In this document: positions 1 to 13,037 of the stretch, in pieces
How the letters are laid out: each line of letters starts with the position of its first letter
How positions within the stretch are numbered: the stretch's first letter is position 1
Origin: Aspidiotus rigidus
Taxonomy: Eukaryota > Arthropoda > Insecta > Hemiptera > Diaspididae
DNA length: 64,000 nt
Assembly: GCA_035079385.1 (NCBI GenBank)
Contig: JAVHKY010000056.1
Coordinates: 2,480,001 to 2,544,000, forward strand
Reading direction: 5' to 3'
Translations under genes and position numbers: made by a program
The notes under the pieces: generated by a model
What the model saw: only the letters and a program-made list of their open reading frames with translations
What the model was told of the DNA's origin: nothing
Databases searched by the model: none

Positions 1-3000
1 TTGTCTCGAATAAGTATTTATACGAGTCGAAATTAGTTATTTAACACCATATGTCGCAATACACATTACTACTACTTACTTATACAAAAATGTATGGGTA
101 AGATCGTGTATGTGACGGCAATGAAGTGAGACGGAAGCATATATACATATAGGTAGGTAAGTATAGGTATCTATAGAGAAATGAAAAATATAAAATTATC
201 CGCAATACAAATGCGCTAACAAACAGGTTCAAAGATTTAGATAAATAAATAACGGTATTAATGTAATGATTAATGACCACATAAAATTCCACGTAATAAT
301 TTAATTCTGATTTAGTGAACTTAAAGGTACCTACTTGTATGTATTTCTTCGCAACAGCTCTGAATTTGTACGAAGTTAGTATAACGCTTCTGCACAACAT
401 CAATTTTATTTCAGTTCATTCTGTGTACCATATAAATATATATCGTAATAATCTATCAGAATGGTGCGCCCGATTTCCGGTTTTTCTACTCCAATATAAT
501 ATAAAAATATATTATGCGAGTATTGTCGATTGATGCAGTATACAGAAAATATACAACTTCCACCCTTTGTTCTTTTTCTTTTCTTTTTTTACTACATTAA
601 AGGACAAAAAAAGTCAATTGTTGAAAAATAAAATGAGCAAATAATAAATATCATGTCTCATGAGTTGTTCCATCACTAATTTGAAAGAGTGACCGTTCCA
701 AAGGCTAATAAAAAAAATTGTTCGATTTACTGCTCCCATAACCTCTTTCAATCATTATAATAAAGCTTATGAGAGAGAGGCTGAGATTCTAAGTCTCTAG
801 ATTCTTTGATGGTAGATGGCAGACCTCAAATGAAATAGGTAGAGATCACTTCGTTCACTATTCACATCTACAGCTCCATGGTCGACAAAGTGTTCTCGAA
901 TCTTATTTTCCCACTCCGAGCTCATAACGACAAGTTGTAGTTGCAAGGCTCGTTAATCTAACGAAAAAATAAAGAAACAAAAATTTTTTTCCACGGAATA
1001 TTTTTGATAATTTCCAACATATTTAATTTTTTTTTATCGACTCTCCTCCACTTTCTCATAATTTACCTATTAAATGAGTCAACTTTCTTCGAGCAGAAGA
1101 ATCAGTTTCCTTAGTCACATAGGTACATAATGTAGTTATATCATGGAATTAAAATTATAGGTAAATAATATTCAATAAAAAAGAAATGTACTGTTCTCAG
1201 CTTGAAGATGCGTTCGCTGCATTATACAAATTTCTATCTTTAATTGAAATTCCAGATTAGCTGTACATACGTACATGTATGAAGAATAAGCTTGCTCTTC
1301 ATTGGGATATTCGATGACTAGGTGTATAGTATGACATACAAATCATTTTTCATAATCATCATAAAGTTAGTTTCGACGAGGATTTCGTGTTTGGCTAAAA
1401 GTACTTAAGAGATACGAATTCATTGATAAGGAAACTTTCATCTCGTCGACGAGTGAAAATGTGTTGAACGGAAGAAAAGAGAAGGTCTGCGCTGTTATTT
1501 ACAAGTACTAAGAGATGTTGTCGTCGGTTTAGGTGAGGGAAATTCAGTGCCTACTATAATTATTGTACTATCGCGATGTGAGTACAAACTCATTGAATGC
1601 ATTCCACCACAAGGGCAGGTTAGACCTTTACACATCAGCCGTCGACGTCGAGAGAGCTCGTGATCCTCAGTCGTACAACTCCATCAGCAATACAACACTA
1701 TAATATTAGATATAATCATCGGAGCGCAACATTCACCCGCTCCACACGTATACTCGCGGTACGATTTGTTGGATGCGGCCGCTAAGTCGGCGGTTAAGCG
1801 TTTGTTGTCTGTCAGAAGTGACTTTCGTGGCAAGCCACTGTTTATTCCTCATTATCGTTTGTTGAAAATGAATTGATAAATTACGTAGCAAGCCTCTTAC
1901 ATACAGCTAGATAAGGTACACGTATGCATTGTATTTGAAAATCGTCGATAAATAAAGGAAGAAAAAAAGAACACGCCCCTAATTTGCACTCGAATACAAC
2001 GGCGGCACAATGATGAAGTTGTTCTGTAATTCTTATCAGCGGATTTCGTCGTATTCCTCTAAAATTACAGTATACGGACGATCAATGGATGGATTTTCAA
2101 ATGATTTTGTATCATTAGAGGCGAAAAATTATACAATGTATCATACGTTTGTGTGACGCGTACTTTTCGATTCAAACTTTGAGTCTATTCTTATGCGATA
2201 CAGAATTCATAATAACTACCTGTCAACTCAACTGTGTGTCTCGAAAACAGGCGTAAATTGATCAAACATTGTAAAATTCTCTTTTCAAGACATCGTATGC
2301 GTGCATAGGGAGGGAAAAAATAACGAGTGCTCCACTCGATGAGCCTACAAAAATGATCGAAACACGTTTGGCTTCCATCAATTTTAAACTTGTATTTAAC
2401 AATAGGTACGAGACAGCAAACCCTGGAATTTTTATTCAATATAATATTATGTAGTATGAAATTTAAAAACAACAATAATGAAGAATACATTCTAAAATTT
2501 TTATTCTTTCTTGAAAATATGAGACGACGTATTAAATACGAGAACGAACGAGTGCGGACAATGGACATAATTATGCCGCCGTATTCAGTCCTTACGTCAT
2601 CATTTATCTTTAGACTACCCTACTCCACTTGAGGCGCTACTCAACTATAACTGATAATAGTTTATCACGATTTGAAAATAGTGAGAGAACCACTACAATC
2701 TGTTCACGCGTTAAGGAAGAGTAAAAATAAATAATAAAGAAAAAGGATTTGAGAACGGTTGTATTTTAAATCCTTTCTTAGCAAAGCTTTTTTATAATTT
2801 CATTTTAATAAAACTCAGTTTATAAATTCTATCACTATGACGCCACACCAACTGATAACAGAGTAAAAATACCTATAATCCAATAAGGAAACCTGAATTT
2901 TGTTTTGATTTAGGCTAGGAGTCATCTGACACCTACGAAACGTCTCCAAAAAATCCATTCCCCTGCCCACACTACTACGGGGCTATAACAGTTGTTTCTG

Positions 3001-3050
3001 CGATCTTTGCAAATTGGTAATTCGATTACTCCCAATACCGTAACTTACAG
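1..3050. other. No gene recognised; CpG-rich patch at 1.6-1.85 kb
   Basis: AT-rich sequence with only short unsupported frames. At 1620-1850 a CpG-rich non-repetitive patch (GCCGTCGACGTCGAGAGAGC; GATGCGGCCGCTAAGTCGGC) with a TCAGTCGT initiator-like word stands out and could be a promoter, a noncoding first exon or an enhancer. Confidence 0.3.
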
Positions 3051-3052
3051 AA

Positions 3053-3132
3053 TCGTAGAGAAATATACTCCCGAAGAGTATGCGGTTCATGTATTTGTGT
3101 TTCTTGCTCTTCGCGAGTACATTTCTCTATGA
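3053..3132. repeat. 80-bp hairpin (TCGTAGAGAAATATACTC arms)
   Basis: TCGTAGAGAAATATACTCCC then GAAGAG (3053-3078) pairs with CTCTTCGCGAGTACATTTCT then CTATGA (3107-3132). About 26-base arms with few mismatches and a 28-base loop. Confidence 0.65.
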
Positions 3133-3639
3133 TGGATGACCGTAAAATTAAAAAACGGATTGATTCTACAGAATCTTATTAACTGAATTGGAAACGCGCT
3201 GAGCAATTTCTGTCAATTAAGTGCCCATCTTCAGATATGAGACTATAACTTATCTAAGTCTCGAAAAAATTCATCCAGTAGTTCTTGGAGATCCGCGGAC
3301 AAAAAAAATTATTTAAGCCTAAATATAGGCCCACATAGAGAAACCTGATTTTTTTCAGGCTGAAAGTAATGTAAGGCCTCTCAATTCTTTATCACCCCCG
3401 ATTCCTGGCATCTCTTAATGCTATCTCCAGCCGATATTCCTCTCGTGCACTCATAAATGTATTCACGCCATCACCACCATTTTCCATGCAAACTCCATCC
3501 CAAAATTTTTTATCTGGGAATCCAGCTACAAGGAGATCCCGAAAAACGAAAAAAATCGATGTCGAAGCCAAAGATGCAACCCAATCACCCATCAGTCAAC
3601 CCCTCATTTCTTCCCTCACGCTTCAACATTTCCAAATGT

Positions 3640-4020
3640 ATTAACAAAAAACGATGGCTTCCTAAACGAAGTTGAACGAGGAACGCAGGGAATCTATTTT
3701 ATGAGTCATATGAGATTTGCTATTGAGAATTCAAGGAAGCCTAGACCCGATATAAAGCTAGTATAAAGAAGGCCTAGACCTACTATAAGTCTAGTGTATA
3801 ATATAATTTGAGAGTCTATAAATTTTTCTCGAATTTCGAGCTATGATAGGAGGGGAACTTGGAAAAATTTTGACTTCCGAGCTATATATGATAGAAAGGG
3901 GGCTTAAAAAAATTCCTATCATATATGGCTCGAGAGTCGAAAGTTTTCCCCCTCCTATCATATATAGCTCGAGAGTTGAAATTTTTCCAGTAGGAAAAGT
4001 CGGTAAAATGAAAGGTAATT
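3640..4020 (+). repeat. Satellite-core dispersed repeat, copy 1
   Basis: Begins AACGATGGCTTCCTAAACGA, AACGAGGAACGC, then TTGAGAATTCAAGGAAGCCT, AAGCTAGTATAAAGAAGGCC, and a core of about 50-bp units around CCTCCTATCATATATAGCTC-GAGAGTCGAAA present in both orientations. The same order of blocks recurs at 45.45 kb (same strand) and 62.5-62.8 kb (reverse). Confidence 0.7.
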
Positions 4021-5035
4021 ATTTTACAAACGAAGAGGTTTGCACTGATGCTAGGTAAAAAGAAGAAGACTCAGTTGCCTAGCGAGAGAAACAATAAGAC
4101 AGCCTATTACGAGTTCACAATTAACTCTGTCTTAAATGAAAATAAGATCAATGTTCAATAAAATATTCACTAACCTCATCTTCTGGCAAGGCAGCTTCAT
4201 CCATCATCTACAACGTTCAATACGGACGCGATAAATATGAAAATGAATGTTAATTCAATATGAAAAATGAACGCCTTAAATGACTTAAACATTAAAGCGT
4301 TCACAAAAACTATAAACAACTAACAAACGCTGCGACGATCACTTGAATGCCAGATTCAGCAGAGTGTTGAAACAAGAACCTTTTCTTACAAAAGAAGGAG
4401 AAACGGCCGGCTACCAAAATTCCTGCTCATTAGTCACGCATAACTTTCTCCTACCTATCTTGGGTATTTCGACCTCAATAGAATTGAATCCGCTATGGTA
4501 CGAGTCATTTTGAGTATTCCTACGGTGTACCATATATTGCATAAACTTCCCCAAAAACCCTGCAAGGTTCGCGAAGCCAGCGGTCACTGCGCCAGCGCCA
4601 CGCTCGTCGAGCGTGTGTGAGTATAGTCCTTGTAACAAATGACAAGGAATGATTTTGCAAGTGCACTTCTCTAGGCTCCATTTTCCGATGAATTTTTTCG
4701 ATCTTTGGAAATTTTGTACAGAAATGTTCAATAGAAGCCGCTATCAGAACAGAATCCTGAATGTTTGCTCCAGAATAATTTCACTCTCGTCAGAAAATAG
4801 ACAAAACTTCAACGTTTAATTGAGGAAATATAAATAAAAATTTTTAAATTCTGCTTCGATAGCGCTCCTGGTTGGACCTTTTTGGAAACATTTCAATTAT
4901 TCGGAAAGATCCATTAAAAATTCGGGCGGTGAAATGTGATTTTCAGAACCATGTTTTACAAGCATATTTTGACAAGTAAACAACAGCTTTAAAGGTATCC
5001 TCGGATACTGGACATGAACATGAACAACAACTCTA

Positions 5036-5062
<27 letters not shown>
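5036..5062. repeat. (CA)n microsatellite
   Basis: About 12-13 CA units. The reverse frame gives a run of Val-Cys that is not a protein. Confidence 0.95.
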
Positions 5063-5066
<4 letters not shown>

Positions 5067-5464
5067 TGACCAACGCCTTTAAAAAGCTTGATATCAGCAA
5101 AGAAATTAGGAGTTTCATTGGTTACATAATTTAATTGAACTTCAAACTCCGCAGAAAACGAGGGCCTCATTGGAGAAGCCCATAATAAATAACTCCCTTA
5201 TTTCTTTGCTCCTTCAAGTCCGACTTTTTGTATAATATTACGAGTATATTATTGTATTTTGTTGTAAAACTTGTTCATTCTGATTGGTGTCGTAAGGTTG
5301 AAAATTGAAGTAATGATATCGCTGTAAATATTATTCAAGAAGATCAACTACGAAGTTCAGATCTTTCACTCTTTGACGCGATATAATGACAAAATAAGAA
5401 ATTTTTTGTAGTTCTTAGCTCAAATGAAAAATGAGATACGTCATGTCAGAATGCACACATATGA

Positions 5465-5465
<1 letters not shown>

Positions 5466-5521
<56 letters not shown>
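5466..5521. repeat. (AG)n microsatellite
   Basis: About 28 uninterrupted AG units, the longest dinucleotide tract in the window. Confidence 0.97.
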
Positions 5522-5524
<3 letters not shown>

Positions 5525-6292
5525 AAAAAAGAATAGTAATGATAATATAATGAAGTAAAAATAAAAAGAATTGAAATATATTGTCCCTGCATGATCAGAT
5601 AAATGAATACATGCTGCGTATGCATGGCCTCCGGAATTACAAAATACCATCAATGATGACTGGGCAAATTTTTCTTCTTATGTACTCGCTCTCAAGAAGG
5701 CTCGAACTGTTTAAGAGATGATCGTTAATTGCTCTCAGCATACAATCGCTAATCATTAAGAGTCTCTAGACATGTCGGCGGCTCACTTTGTATTCACCAT
5801 ACATCTCCTACTGAAATCTGACTTTTTATGTCTATTGTATGCTTTGTAAACTTCTATTATAACGGCTATTGTACAAGTTTCAATGCTGCAGGAGTCACTT
5901 CTTTCTCTGTAGTTTTTTCGTTCTCGCGTTTGCCCTTTCAATTTCGGTACTTCTTACAAAAGTCAATGTAGTACGATTGTGCCTACATACGATGTACGCG
6001 AAGTCGTATCATTTATACTAATTACCAAACAGTATAAGAAGAAATCGCACATTGGTTGAAACTACGATTCGTATTTAAGGAGAAAGAAAAATACAGGTGG
6101 TCTAAAATTATACAGAACACAGTTGTTCAGTTGTTAAAAAATTACGTTTCTTTTTTCTCTCTATCGGAAATGGTATTCCATAGAAGATGCTTATAGAACT
6201 CTGAAATGGAAAGAAATTGTCAGAAATTGTTTTTCCTCGACCGAAAAATTCATTTACAAGAAAACAATATTGCTTCGTAAAAAGATATTTCT

Positions 6293-6463
6293 TAAACAAT
6301 AAAGAGGAATACTCCGACGTGGAGTAAAAAAATGCAAACCGCAGAAAAAATGAAAATACGACGAGCGCTTTCGGTTAAACAACCATCTTCGAGCCTGATT
6401 TTCATTTTTTCTGCGGTTTGCATTTTTTTACTCCACGTCGGAGTATTCCTCTTTATTGTTTAG
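6293..6463. mobile_element. Perfect foldback with 66-bp arms and PLE-type motif in the loop
   Basis: The arm TAAACAATAAAGAGGAATAC and onward (6293-6358) is repeated exactly in reverse complement at 6398-6463. The loop of about 40 bases holds, on the minus strand, GAAGATGGTTGTTTAACCGA then AAGCGCTCG. Perfect arms suggest very recent origin or selection or gene conversion. No coding capacity. It may be a non-autonomous PLE-derived unit. Confidence 0.85.
6361..6397 (-). ncRNA. CTGAAGAT-type hairpin motif in foldback loop
   Basis: Minus strand: CTCGAAGAT, stem GGTT-GTTT-AACC, then GAAAGCGCTCG. Same layout as 16758-16792 with a different but fully paired stem. It resembles the CUGANGA/GAAA hammerhead core with one additional base before stem II. 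Confidence 0.45.
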
Positions 6464-6930
6464 TATGGATAGCCGTAACTTAAAGGAACGGATTCGTGTA
6501 ATTGAGATATTTCTTACTTATAGCATCCATCTCTATCTTTTCCCGATAGTTTAATAATGTTGTAAGTAATCTACATACATCTTATACCTTTGTACTGGGT
6601 TGGAGAGTATAGGATCTGAGGGTGGAATTTGTGCTCGAAATCGCGTAGCATGGTGTCATCTTAACCTTCGGACCGAGAAAAATTTTAGCAGGCTAACTCT
6701 AGAGTGACATAATACCATCGTATACTACGCCAAGAACTAAGCCCGTTCGCATAGGTAGCCCGACATACAGTTCATACTGGGCCTTGATCTACTTTAGGAA
6801 TTGGAGAAAATTTTGCCAGTGGATAGTGAGTTAACAAGCTTCTACAAGCACACAAGTTAGGCAGAGATTTTAAACCGCTAACGACGTCATAAGGTAAGCG
6901 TATCCTTAACCTACTTTAGAGACAAAATAT

Positions 6931-7250
6931 TGTGACATATCAGCCTACGACAACGAGAGAACAAGATAAGACTTGAACGGTGGAGAATCGAGAAGATTAG
7001 GTCGCATAATTTAATCGCCGTCCAAGTATCCGCGGGTATACAAGCCCGGAAAATAGTCGGAATAGCGATCATCGTTGGTTCAGTATTGGAATAGAAACTG
7101 TTGTAATTTGTGTTTCCGTATTTCTTGTAATTGCATGTACCACCGTTCTAATGTTGAAGTGTGAATTTTTGGTGCAAGTAATAAAGATCGGTCATTTGTA
7201 GCTGTTCTTCATCGTTCACATCCGTTAACCGGGTGAACGTCGCAATATAT
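6931..7250 (+). repeat. LTR-like repeat, copy 1
   Basis: Starts TGTGACATATCAG and ends near GTGAACGTCGCA, with a polyadenylation-like GTAATAAAGATCGG at 7178. It aligns with 19889-20240 over most of its length: GTGRAGAATCGAGAA, TGCATAATT, ATCCGC-G-TATAC and AATAACGATC are shared in order. Following TTGATAACGTCATC could be a decayed primer-binding region. A solo LTR of a retroelement is likely but not proven. Confidence 0.5.
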
Positions 7251-7609
7251 TGATAACGTCATCTAGGTACATGAAACGTGATTTCAATTCTTTAGTTCTG
7301 CCAGAAGATTTTTTCTTTATTTATTAGAATTTAAAAGGGAGAATACTGACAGGAGAACCAAGATACAGAAAGTGCAAAGAATCGCAGAACAACCACTGAG
7401 CGCTTCAAAGTATGAAAGATGTGATTCCTTATGGTTTTATATCTTAGTACGCTCCTTCGAGTATTTTGTTTCTTAAATATGTACCACCGTAATCGCGAAA
7501 AACGAATTGATTAAATCCTTAGAATTTCTTGGCAAATACTGATGAGCTCTCATTTATATAATTATGGGTAAATTTACTGAAATTGACTTTTACTTCTACC
7601 TGATATTTT

Positions 7610-8720
7610 ATCTCGAACCTAAAGATTATAAATTTGAAATTGTAAGGTTCCACGCTAAGCTGTGCCAAAGACTTATAAAGATACCAGGGAACCGAACAAA
7701 ACAAAAGAACAGAATATAAAGTTACGAGAGAAGAACTCGGGAAGAAATTCGTTGCCAGACTGAAACAAGTAATGAAAACTTGGCTAAATAGTCGGAATTT
7801 GACCAAGGCAATCTACACGTATACAGTCCCAGTTCTAACTTTTTGAATCATCAAATAGAACAGTTCAGGGGTAGAGGACCTACAAAGAAGAGTTAGGGTA
7901 CTGATGAAAAAAAAAAATAGAATGTTACATCCGTAGTCATCAGTTGAAAGACTGGTAATAACAAGAAGTAACAGTGGAAGAGGAGTCATAAATTTACAGT
8001 GGTTCCATGACAAACAACAAATATACGAAAATAATTCCAAAAAAGAGAACAGTATGAAAAAGTTGAGGCAGACAAGGAATCGACAGTACAGCTTAGGAAG
8101 CAGATGCAGAGAGAAGAGGTCCGTATGAAAAGGGAGTACAATAAAGGCAAGAAATTATGTCGTGAGGACGACTCTATACAGGAGGATAAGTGCCGTATGT
8201 GCGGCAAATTTGGAAGAACTGTACAGCACATCATTAGCTCATGTGAAAGTCTGGGAGCCGAAGAGAGTACAGGGGGGGCATGACAGTATTGCAAATATAG
8301 TACATATGACAATTATTAAAAAATTGATGATAAAGACAAAATTAAATCGTATTGGGAGTATTAGCTGAGAAAAGTAATAGAAAATAAAGAAGCCATACGT
8401 CAATGTGGAATAGAATGATACACACAAATAGAACAGTAGCATACAACAGGCCAGATTTAGTGCTAAAAGATAAAAAGAAGAGAACAACTTATCTTATAAA
8501 CATAGCAGTACCAGGAGTCCGCAATATGATATAAATACAATCCACAATAAAATAACAAATATAAAGAATTGGCTGAAGAAATACAGCAGATCTGGACGAC
8601 AAGAACAGATTCTGCCAATTATTGTTACAGTTCCAGAGATATGTAATACCTCAAAAAAACGGTCGAGAGTCTTCAGGAAGTTGGTGGCACAGACACGAAG
8701 GTTAGGGCAATACTCCACAC
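7610..8720 (+). pseudogene. Non-LTR retrotransposon, RT thumb and C-terminal zinc-knuckle region, decayed
   Basis: In shifting plus-strand frames this gives VREELGKKF.ARLKQVMKTWL.SRNLTKAIYTYTVPVLTF, then VEDLQRRVRVLM, then SSVERLVITRSNSGRGVINL (about 7720-8000). This is the stretch after the catalytic core in many animal LINE proteins (IN-AIPVLTY...RLY-R--GGRG). At 8190-8250 CRMCGKFGRTVQHIISSCES is the CxxC...HxxxxC knuckle (usually CRLCG..ET..HI.SGC). Then comes W-NRMIHTNRTVAYNRPDLVLKD and NIAVPGV at 8408-8510, and ending blocks near 8570-8640 (LKKYSRSGRQEQ..PIIVTV). Stops and frameshifts occur throughout. I cannot name the clade. Confidence 0.75.
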
Positions 8721-8724
8721 CACC

Positions 8725-11700
8725 TGAATATTACGGCAAGTGATAGGTGAATAGTACATCCCTATTTATAGACCTACCAGTCATATGGCCTCCACAAATT
8801 ACTAGACCAGTGAAAGTCATGCAAGCTGAAGATGATAATAATAGTTCATCACCATGTACAATGTACGTATGCCTCTTCTCTCTTATCTTTCACTTCTTTT
8901 TTCGTCATAACTCAGTTCTAATTCGTATGTCGTTTGATAATGGTTATTTAGCCAAAAATATTTACAATTGTTTGCAACTTTTTGGATTTTTTGATTTTAT
9001 GAAATTAGTCAATCCTCAAGATTTTTGATTTCCAATTTCGTTGGTTTTCGAACATTTAATAATATCCATTCATTTATTTGTACGGTTTGTAAATAAACTC
9101 TTGAATTTTGAATTAATGAAGAGCTGTAACGTTGCTTCCCGCATCACAAATAAAAAAATTGAAAATTAGTGAATAAAACAAAACTAGCCAGACATCCGTA
9201 TGGTGCGGGGCATTCGTTCTTCATCGGGTAAGATTTTCCAACCGTTTTTGAAAAATCGTTTGAACATTTTGATACGCTTTCAATTACCTTAAAGGTGATT
9301 ACATTTAATGGGGTATCGAATGAGAGAAAATCTTGAAAGAAAAAACTTGTATAAGTTATTCTCTCATCAAGTAGATACGCTTTTACGTAAAATAATGGAA
9401 CTTGAGAAAAGTTCTCGTTCATTTCTGCAATTTATGCGTAATTGATCCTTGAAACGTTCGCGCCCAAACATTGTGGTACTAGAAGATGTGCATCCGGCGG
9501 GACCTGTTGCGCAAACTAATAACATTCGACGGCATTCGCGCGAACTACAGCAAATACACATCTCCTCGTTGTCATCTTCTCATCAGCTGCAGGCAAACGA
9601 GTCTCATCTCAATTCGAGAATTCGGAAATATTCATTTTACAAAGAGGGAAAGAAGTCAGGGAGCTCGTTCGACAGGCGGCAATTACTAGCGATCGCGGGC
9701 AAACGTAATTTATTTCGGTGAATCCTTTTCATAAACAAATTATAGCGCATAATCGTGTACGTAATACGATGAAATCCGTCTACTAGGCGCTTAGAAATAC
9801 AAATTACAAATATTCTTTGATAAAATGACGATAACGTCATTCTTTACACCTCATGCAATACGATGTGCTTGTGAAAATCTATACATCGAATCATTCTTTA
9901 CAGTGAATGGAATGAGAGGGGCGGAGTTACGTTATTTAGACAATTTGAACTTAAACGATGATCCATACATGATGCGTGAGTTCGTCTCAAAACTTCCGCT
10001 TTTGAATATTCGCGATTAGAAGGTAAAATATTTTCATTATAAACTCGCGATTTTCATGCGTGCTCGTGGCAGATACCGCATACTACATATCAGCTACGCG
10101 GCCAAGATTCGCGTACGTGCGATTTGGGTCTCTCAGGACCAAGGTCAGCGAAAAACTTACAGCGGACGTCCGTTTATATTGTATTTTTCTGCTATACGAG
10201 ACGCGGTGGCGCCTTCTGTATGTTAATGCGCTATACAACGCTGACGATGCATCAGCAAGACGAATTTCGTCAACCCTTGAAAACGTGAAAGTTGTTGCAT
10301 AGCTGCAAGTGTCATCATCGTCGTCGAGTGAAGGGACACCGCACCATAAGCATCCTGTCACACTTCATTTAACTGATTCGGCGTGTTTACACTACATAGT
10401 ATAATGTATGTATAGGCCTATAGTAGCTGTGGTAGTTTGGTGGTGCATGGTCGTTGTTTGTTGCAAACACGGCTGCCGCCGCGGTAAATACAGCGCATAA
10501 TGCGGGGCGTTTATTTAATTATACGCGCAATATATAGAAACTTGTATCAATTGCAATTTTCCTCCCCGTAGTAGACTCGTTTTCCCTTTCACTAGACGTT
10601 TCTCCTCTCCTTCTTTCTCATTGTCGAATGATATGATGAAAAGACGAGTACAATATGTACATTTGATAGATCACTCTTTTTGAGTGCGTCTATATCGTTA
10701 CATGTATTATCTCGCCTAATACTGGGCTACTCGAACTAAAATCGCTATTCCGGCTTCTCGGCCTGCTTCTCTTCCTATGCTGTATACTCCGTGATAGGAA
10801 TTTGAAAATTCAAAGAAAATGATTAATGATACCTCCATACATGTAAAAAATACGGATAACACATCACTGAAGAGAAAGAGGATATGCAGAATGCGAAAAT
10901 GAATGTCACGGTGCGATAGTCAAATATGTTCAAGTACGCGTCCAATTATACTTTATTGAACACCATTCTGATTGAGGGAGGAAAAAAAACAATGGTTCGT
11001 GCGTACAAGAAGAGGGGTCGTCGTTTGGAAATGATCTAGATGATGAACGTGTTGATCTATAACGTTTTGTTGTATAAAATCTATAACTATATATACCACT
11101 CAGAGTGTATAGAAAATATCCCAGCTTTTACAGAACCTTTATATTTTACAAAAAGAGTATTACGATGAGAATCGGAATGATGCGATTGAAATTCAGCCCG
11201 CTATAATGTACTCGAATTTATATTTTAATTATAAATAAAGTTTCGTGGTACATACTTGCAAAATTTCTTCAATGGAAGGTACGCCATCGGCTGCATCTAC
11301 TTTTACACTAAAAGTTCTGGACAAACTGCGAACAATGCGATCCAGCACGCTTATAATTAATTTAGTACAAATATAAGGGTGCCAATAATAAGAATCTCGT
11401 GTATCACAACGATCGATGCTTCCTGAGGAGTGTTCTCGTATTAAGTTTCTCGAGCATAAACTAATATACGTTCAAATTTCAAAAATAGCCCGTATTTGTA
11501 AAGATTGATTCATGCCGTTTTTATTTTCTAAACAACTCCCTGGGAGGTTGCATGGTGATTACACTCTTTCTTGTAATTGTAAGATAGTGTGAGTATAATT
11601 GACAAGGTATCTTGGTCCGTTGAATTGTGTTGGAAAATCAGTCGCATAATAAACATTCGGCATATTCTGTGAGGGCATGAATTTCTATATTGACACAGAG

Positions 11701-12290
11701 AATTACATTTCATCATTAGCATGCGTTTTGACCTACCACACGTCCACGTTTTCTAGATGGGTACCAATTTTGAATCTTCGTAGATCCGTGGTGACACTTG
11801 GTAATTAGGTTGATTACCTGAGGTATTTAATTTTTCTTCCTGTAAATATAGGTCATATAGGGTGTATCCTTTATCTTTTGACACTATTGGATGAATTTCT
11901 GTTCAACATTTTGCAAAAAGAATGGGAAGTAGACCAGAGAAGTAATTTCATGAATCCTTCAACGAAAATCAATCAGTGCGCCTCTGATTTTCTTTTGAAG
12001 ACGTCGTAAGCATTTTGGCCTCTTCATCTGACATACTACTTTGCGATATTCAATTTTTTAGGAAGTTCTGATACTTGCTGATCGAATATTTATATATTGG
12101 CGAAACTTCTAATTTTTTACTATTCAATTTTAAGCGCGAAGTTATTTATTAATTTATTTTTTTCCAATCTTATTCGAGCTTGTACGTATTTGCTCGTTTT
12201 CGCGCGGTGTGAATTTCTTATTCATTTATCCGTTTTTTGTGAAGCGCCAAGTTTTCTGTTCAATTTTTTTTCTATTTTTCGCAGCGCCAT
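8725..12290. other. No gene recognised; CpG-rich patch at 10.04-10.37 kb
   Basis: The patch at 10.04-10.37 kb has opposite overlapping frames, neither with a known domain; it may be regulatory or a short noncoding exon. The remainder is AT-rich unique sequence. Confidence 0.3.
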
Positions 12291-12299
12291 TTCTTCTTA

Positions 12300-13037
12300 T
12301 TGGAAGCGACGCATGCTGACACCATCATTCCAAATGACTCCTACCACCACCCCAGGCACAAGTTAGCGGCAATCCAGAACTACTGCTATCGGGCAATTTC
12401 TATCCTCAAGAACAACGAAGAGAAGAGGAAAGAGATCGAGATAGTAAAGCAGATCGCAGAAGCCAATGGCTACCACAGATGTGTGGTGGAGGGAGTCTTT
12501 GGGAAAATGGAAACAAAGAAAGGAACCCATGATAGCATAGTGAGAAAGTACTCCGGATCGATACCATATAGGAAAGTACACAAACAAGGAGGCAATGGCT
12601 ACAATGTGAATGTGGGTATCCAGAATAACCAACCCATGGTGAAGAGAATCAGCAATGACCAGACGGAACAAAAAGACAAGGAAAGCTTGAGCGGAGTGTA
12701 CAAGCTCAGTTGTGAACAGTGCGAGGGGATCTATATCGCTGAGACTGGGAGAAAGTTTGAGATCAGGAGAAAGGAGCACAAAACGTTGAGGGAGAAAGAA
12801 GATGGCAAGTCACTGTTTGGGAAACACTGTAACGAGGAAAACCACGATGGAGAGGGAATATTTGAAGTCATACACGTAGAGAATCGCACAAAGAGAAGAA
12901 AACTCTGGGAACAAATGGAGATTGCAAAAGCCAAGAGGAAGAAAGCCTGCATCTTGAACAATGTAATCACATTTGGCAGCGAAACATTATTCAGCCTGGT
13001 GATTGGACGAGAGAAGAAGAACGGAACCAACCAATGA
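12300..13037 (+). CDS. Penelope-like element C-terminal protein with GIY-YIG endonuclease domain (5'-truncated copy)
   Basis: This is an open frame of 245 residues. Residues 3-35 (HADTIIPNDSYHHPRHKLAA) match the region that follows the YRKPT motif in Penelope-like reverse transcriptases; the catalytic RT is missing, so the copy is truncated at its 5' side. A linker rich in charged residues follows. At about residue 132 the GIY-YIG endonuclease starts (SGVYKLSCEQCEGIYIAETG), followed by the usual R-x3-EH block (RRKEH). The second signature is IYIAETGR rather than YIGQTGR, so the Gly of YIG is replaced by Ala. In active PLEs this domain nicks target DNA for target-primed reverse transcription. 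The frame is intact for its length, unlike the related copy near 59.3 kb. The first Met may not be a real start, because the true frame should enter from the missing RT part. Confidence 0.82.
   Translation: MEATHADTIIPNDSYHHPRHKLAAIQNYCYRAISILKNNEEKRKEIEIVKQIAEANGYHRCVVEGVFGKMETKKGTHDSIVRKYSGSIPYRKVHKQGGNGYNVNVGIQNNQPMVKRISNDQTEQKDKESLSGVYKLSCEQCEGIYIAETGRKFEIRRKEHKTLREKEDGKSLFGKHCNEENHDGEGIFEVIHVENRTKRRKLWEQMEIAKAKRKKACILNNVITFGSETLFSLVIGREKKNGTNQ

Larger units (their letters stand above)
4050..6290. other. No gene recognised
   Basis: Contains two microsatellites (CA at 5036, AG at 5466). A 106-residue minus frame at 4411-4731 has no recognisable domain. Confidence 0.3.

Noticed and set aside
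2921..2955. CATCTGACACCTACGAAACGTC resembling a PLE-tail motif
   Set aside because: It has a CGAAACGTC side but no complete CTGANGA box and no pairing stem between them.
5036..5521. Regular short repeats considered as a CRISPR-like array
   Set aside because: They are dinucleotide microsatellites without spacers, in an animal genome.
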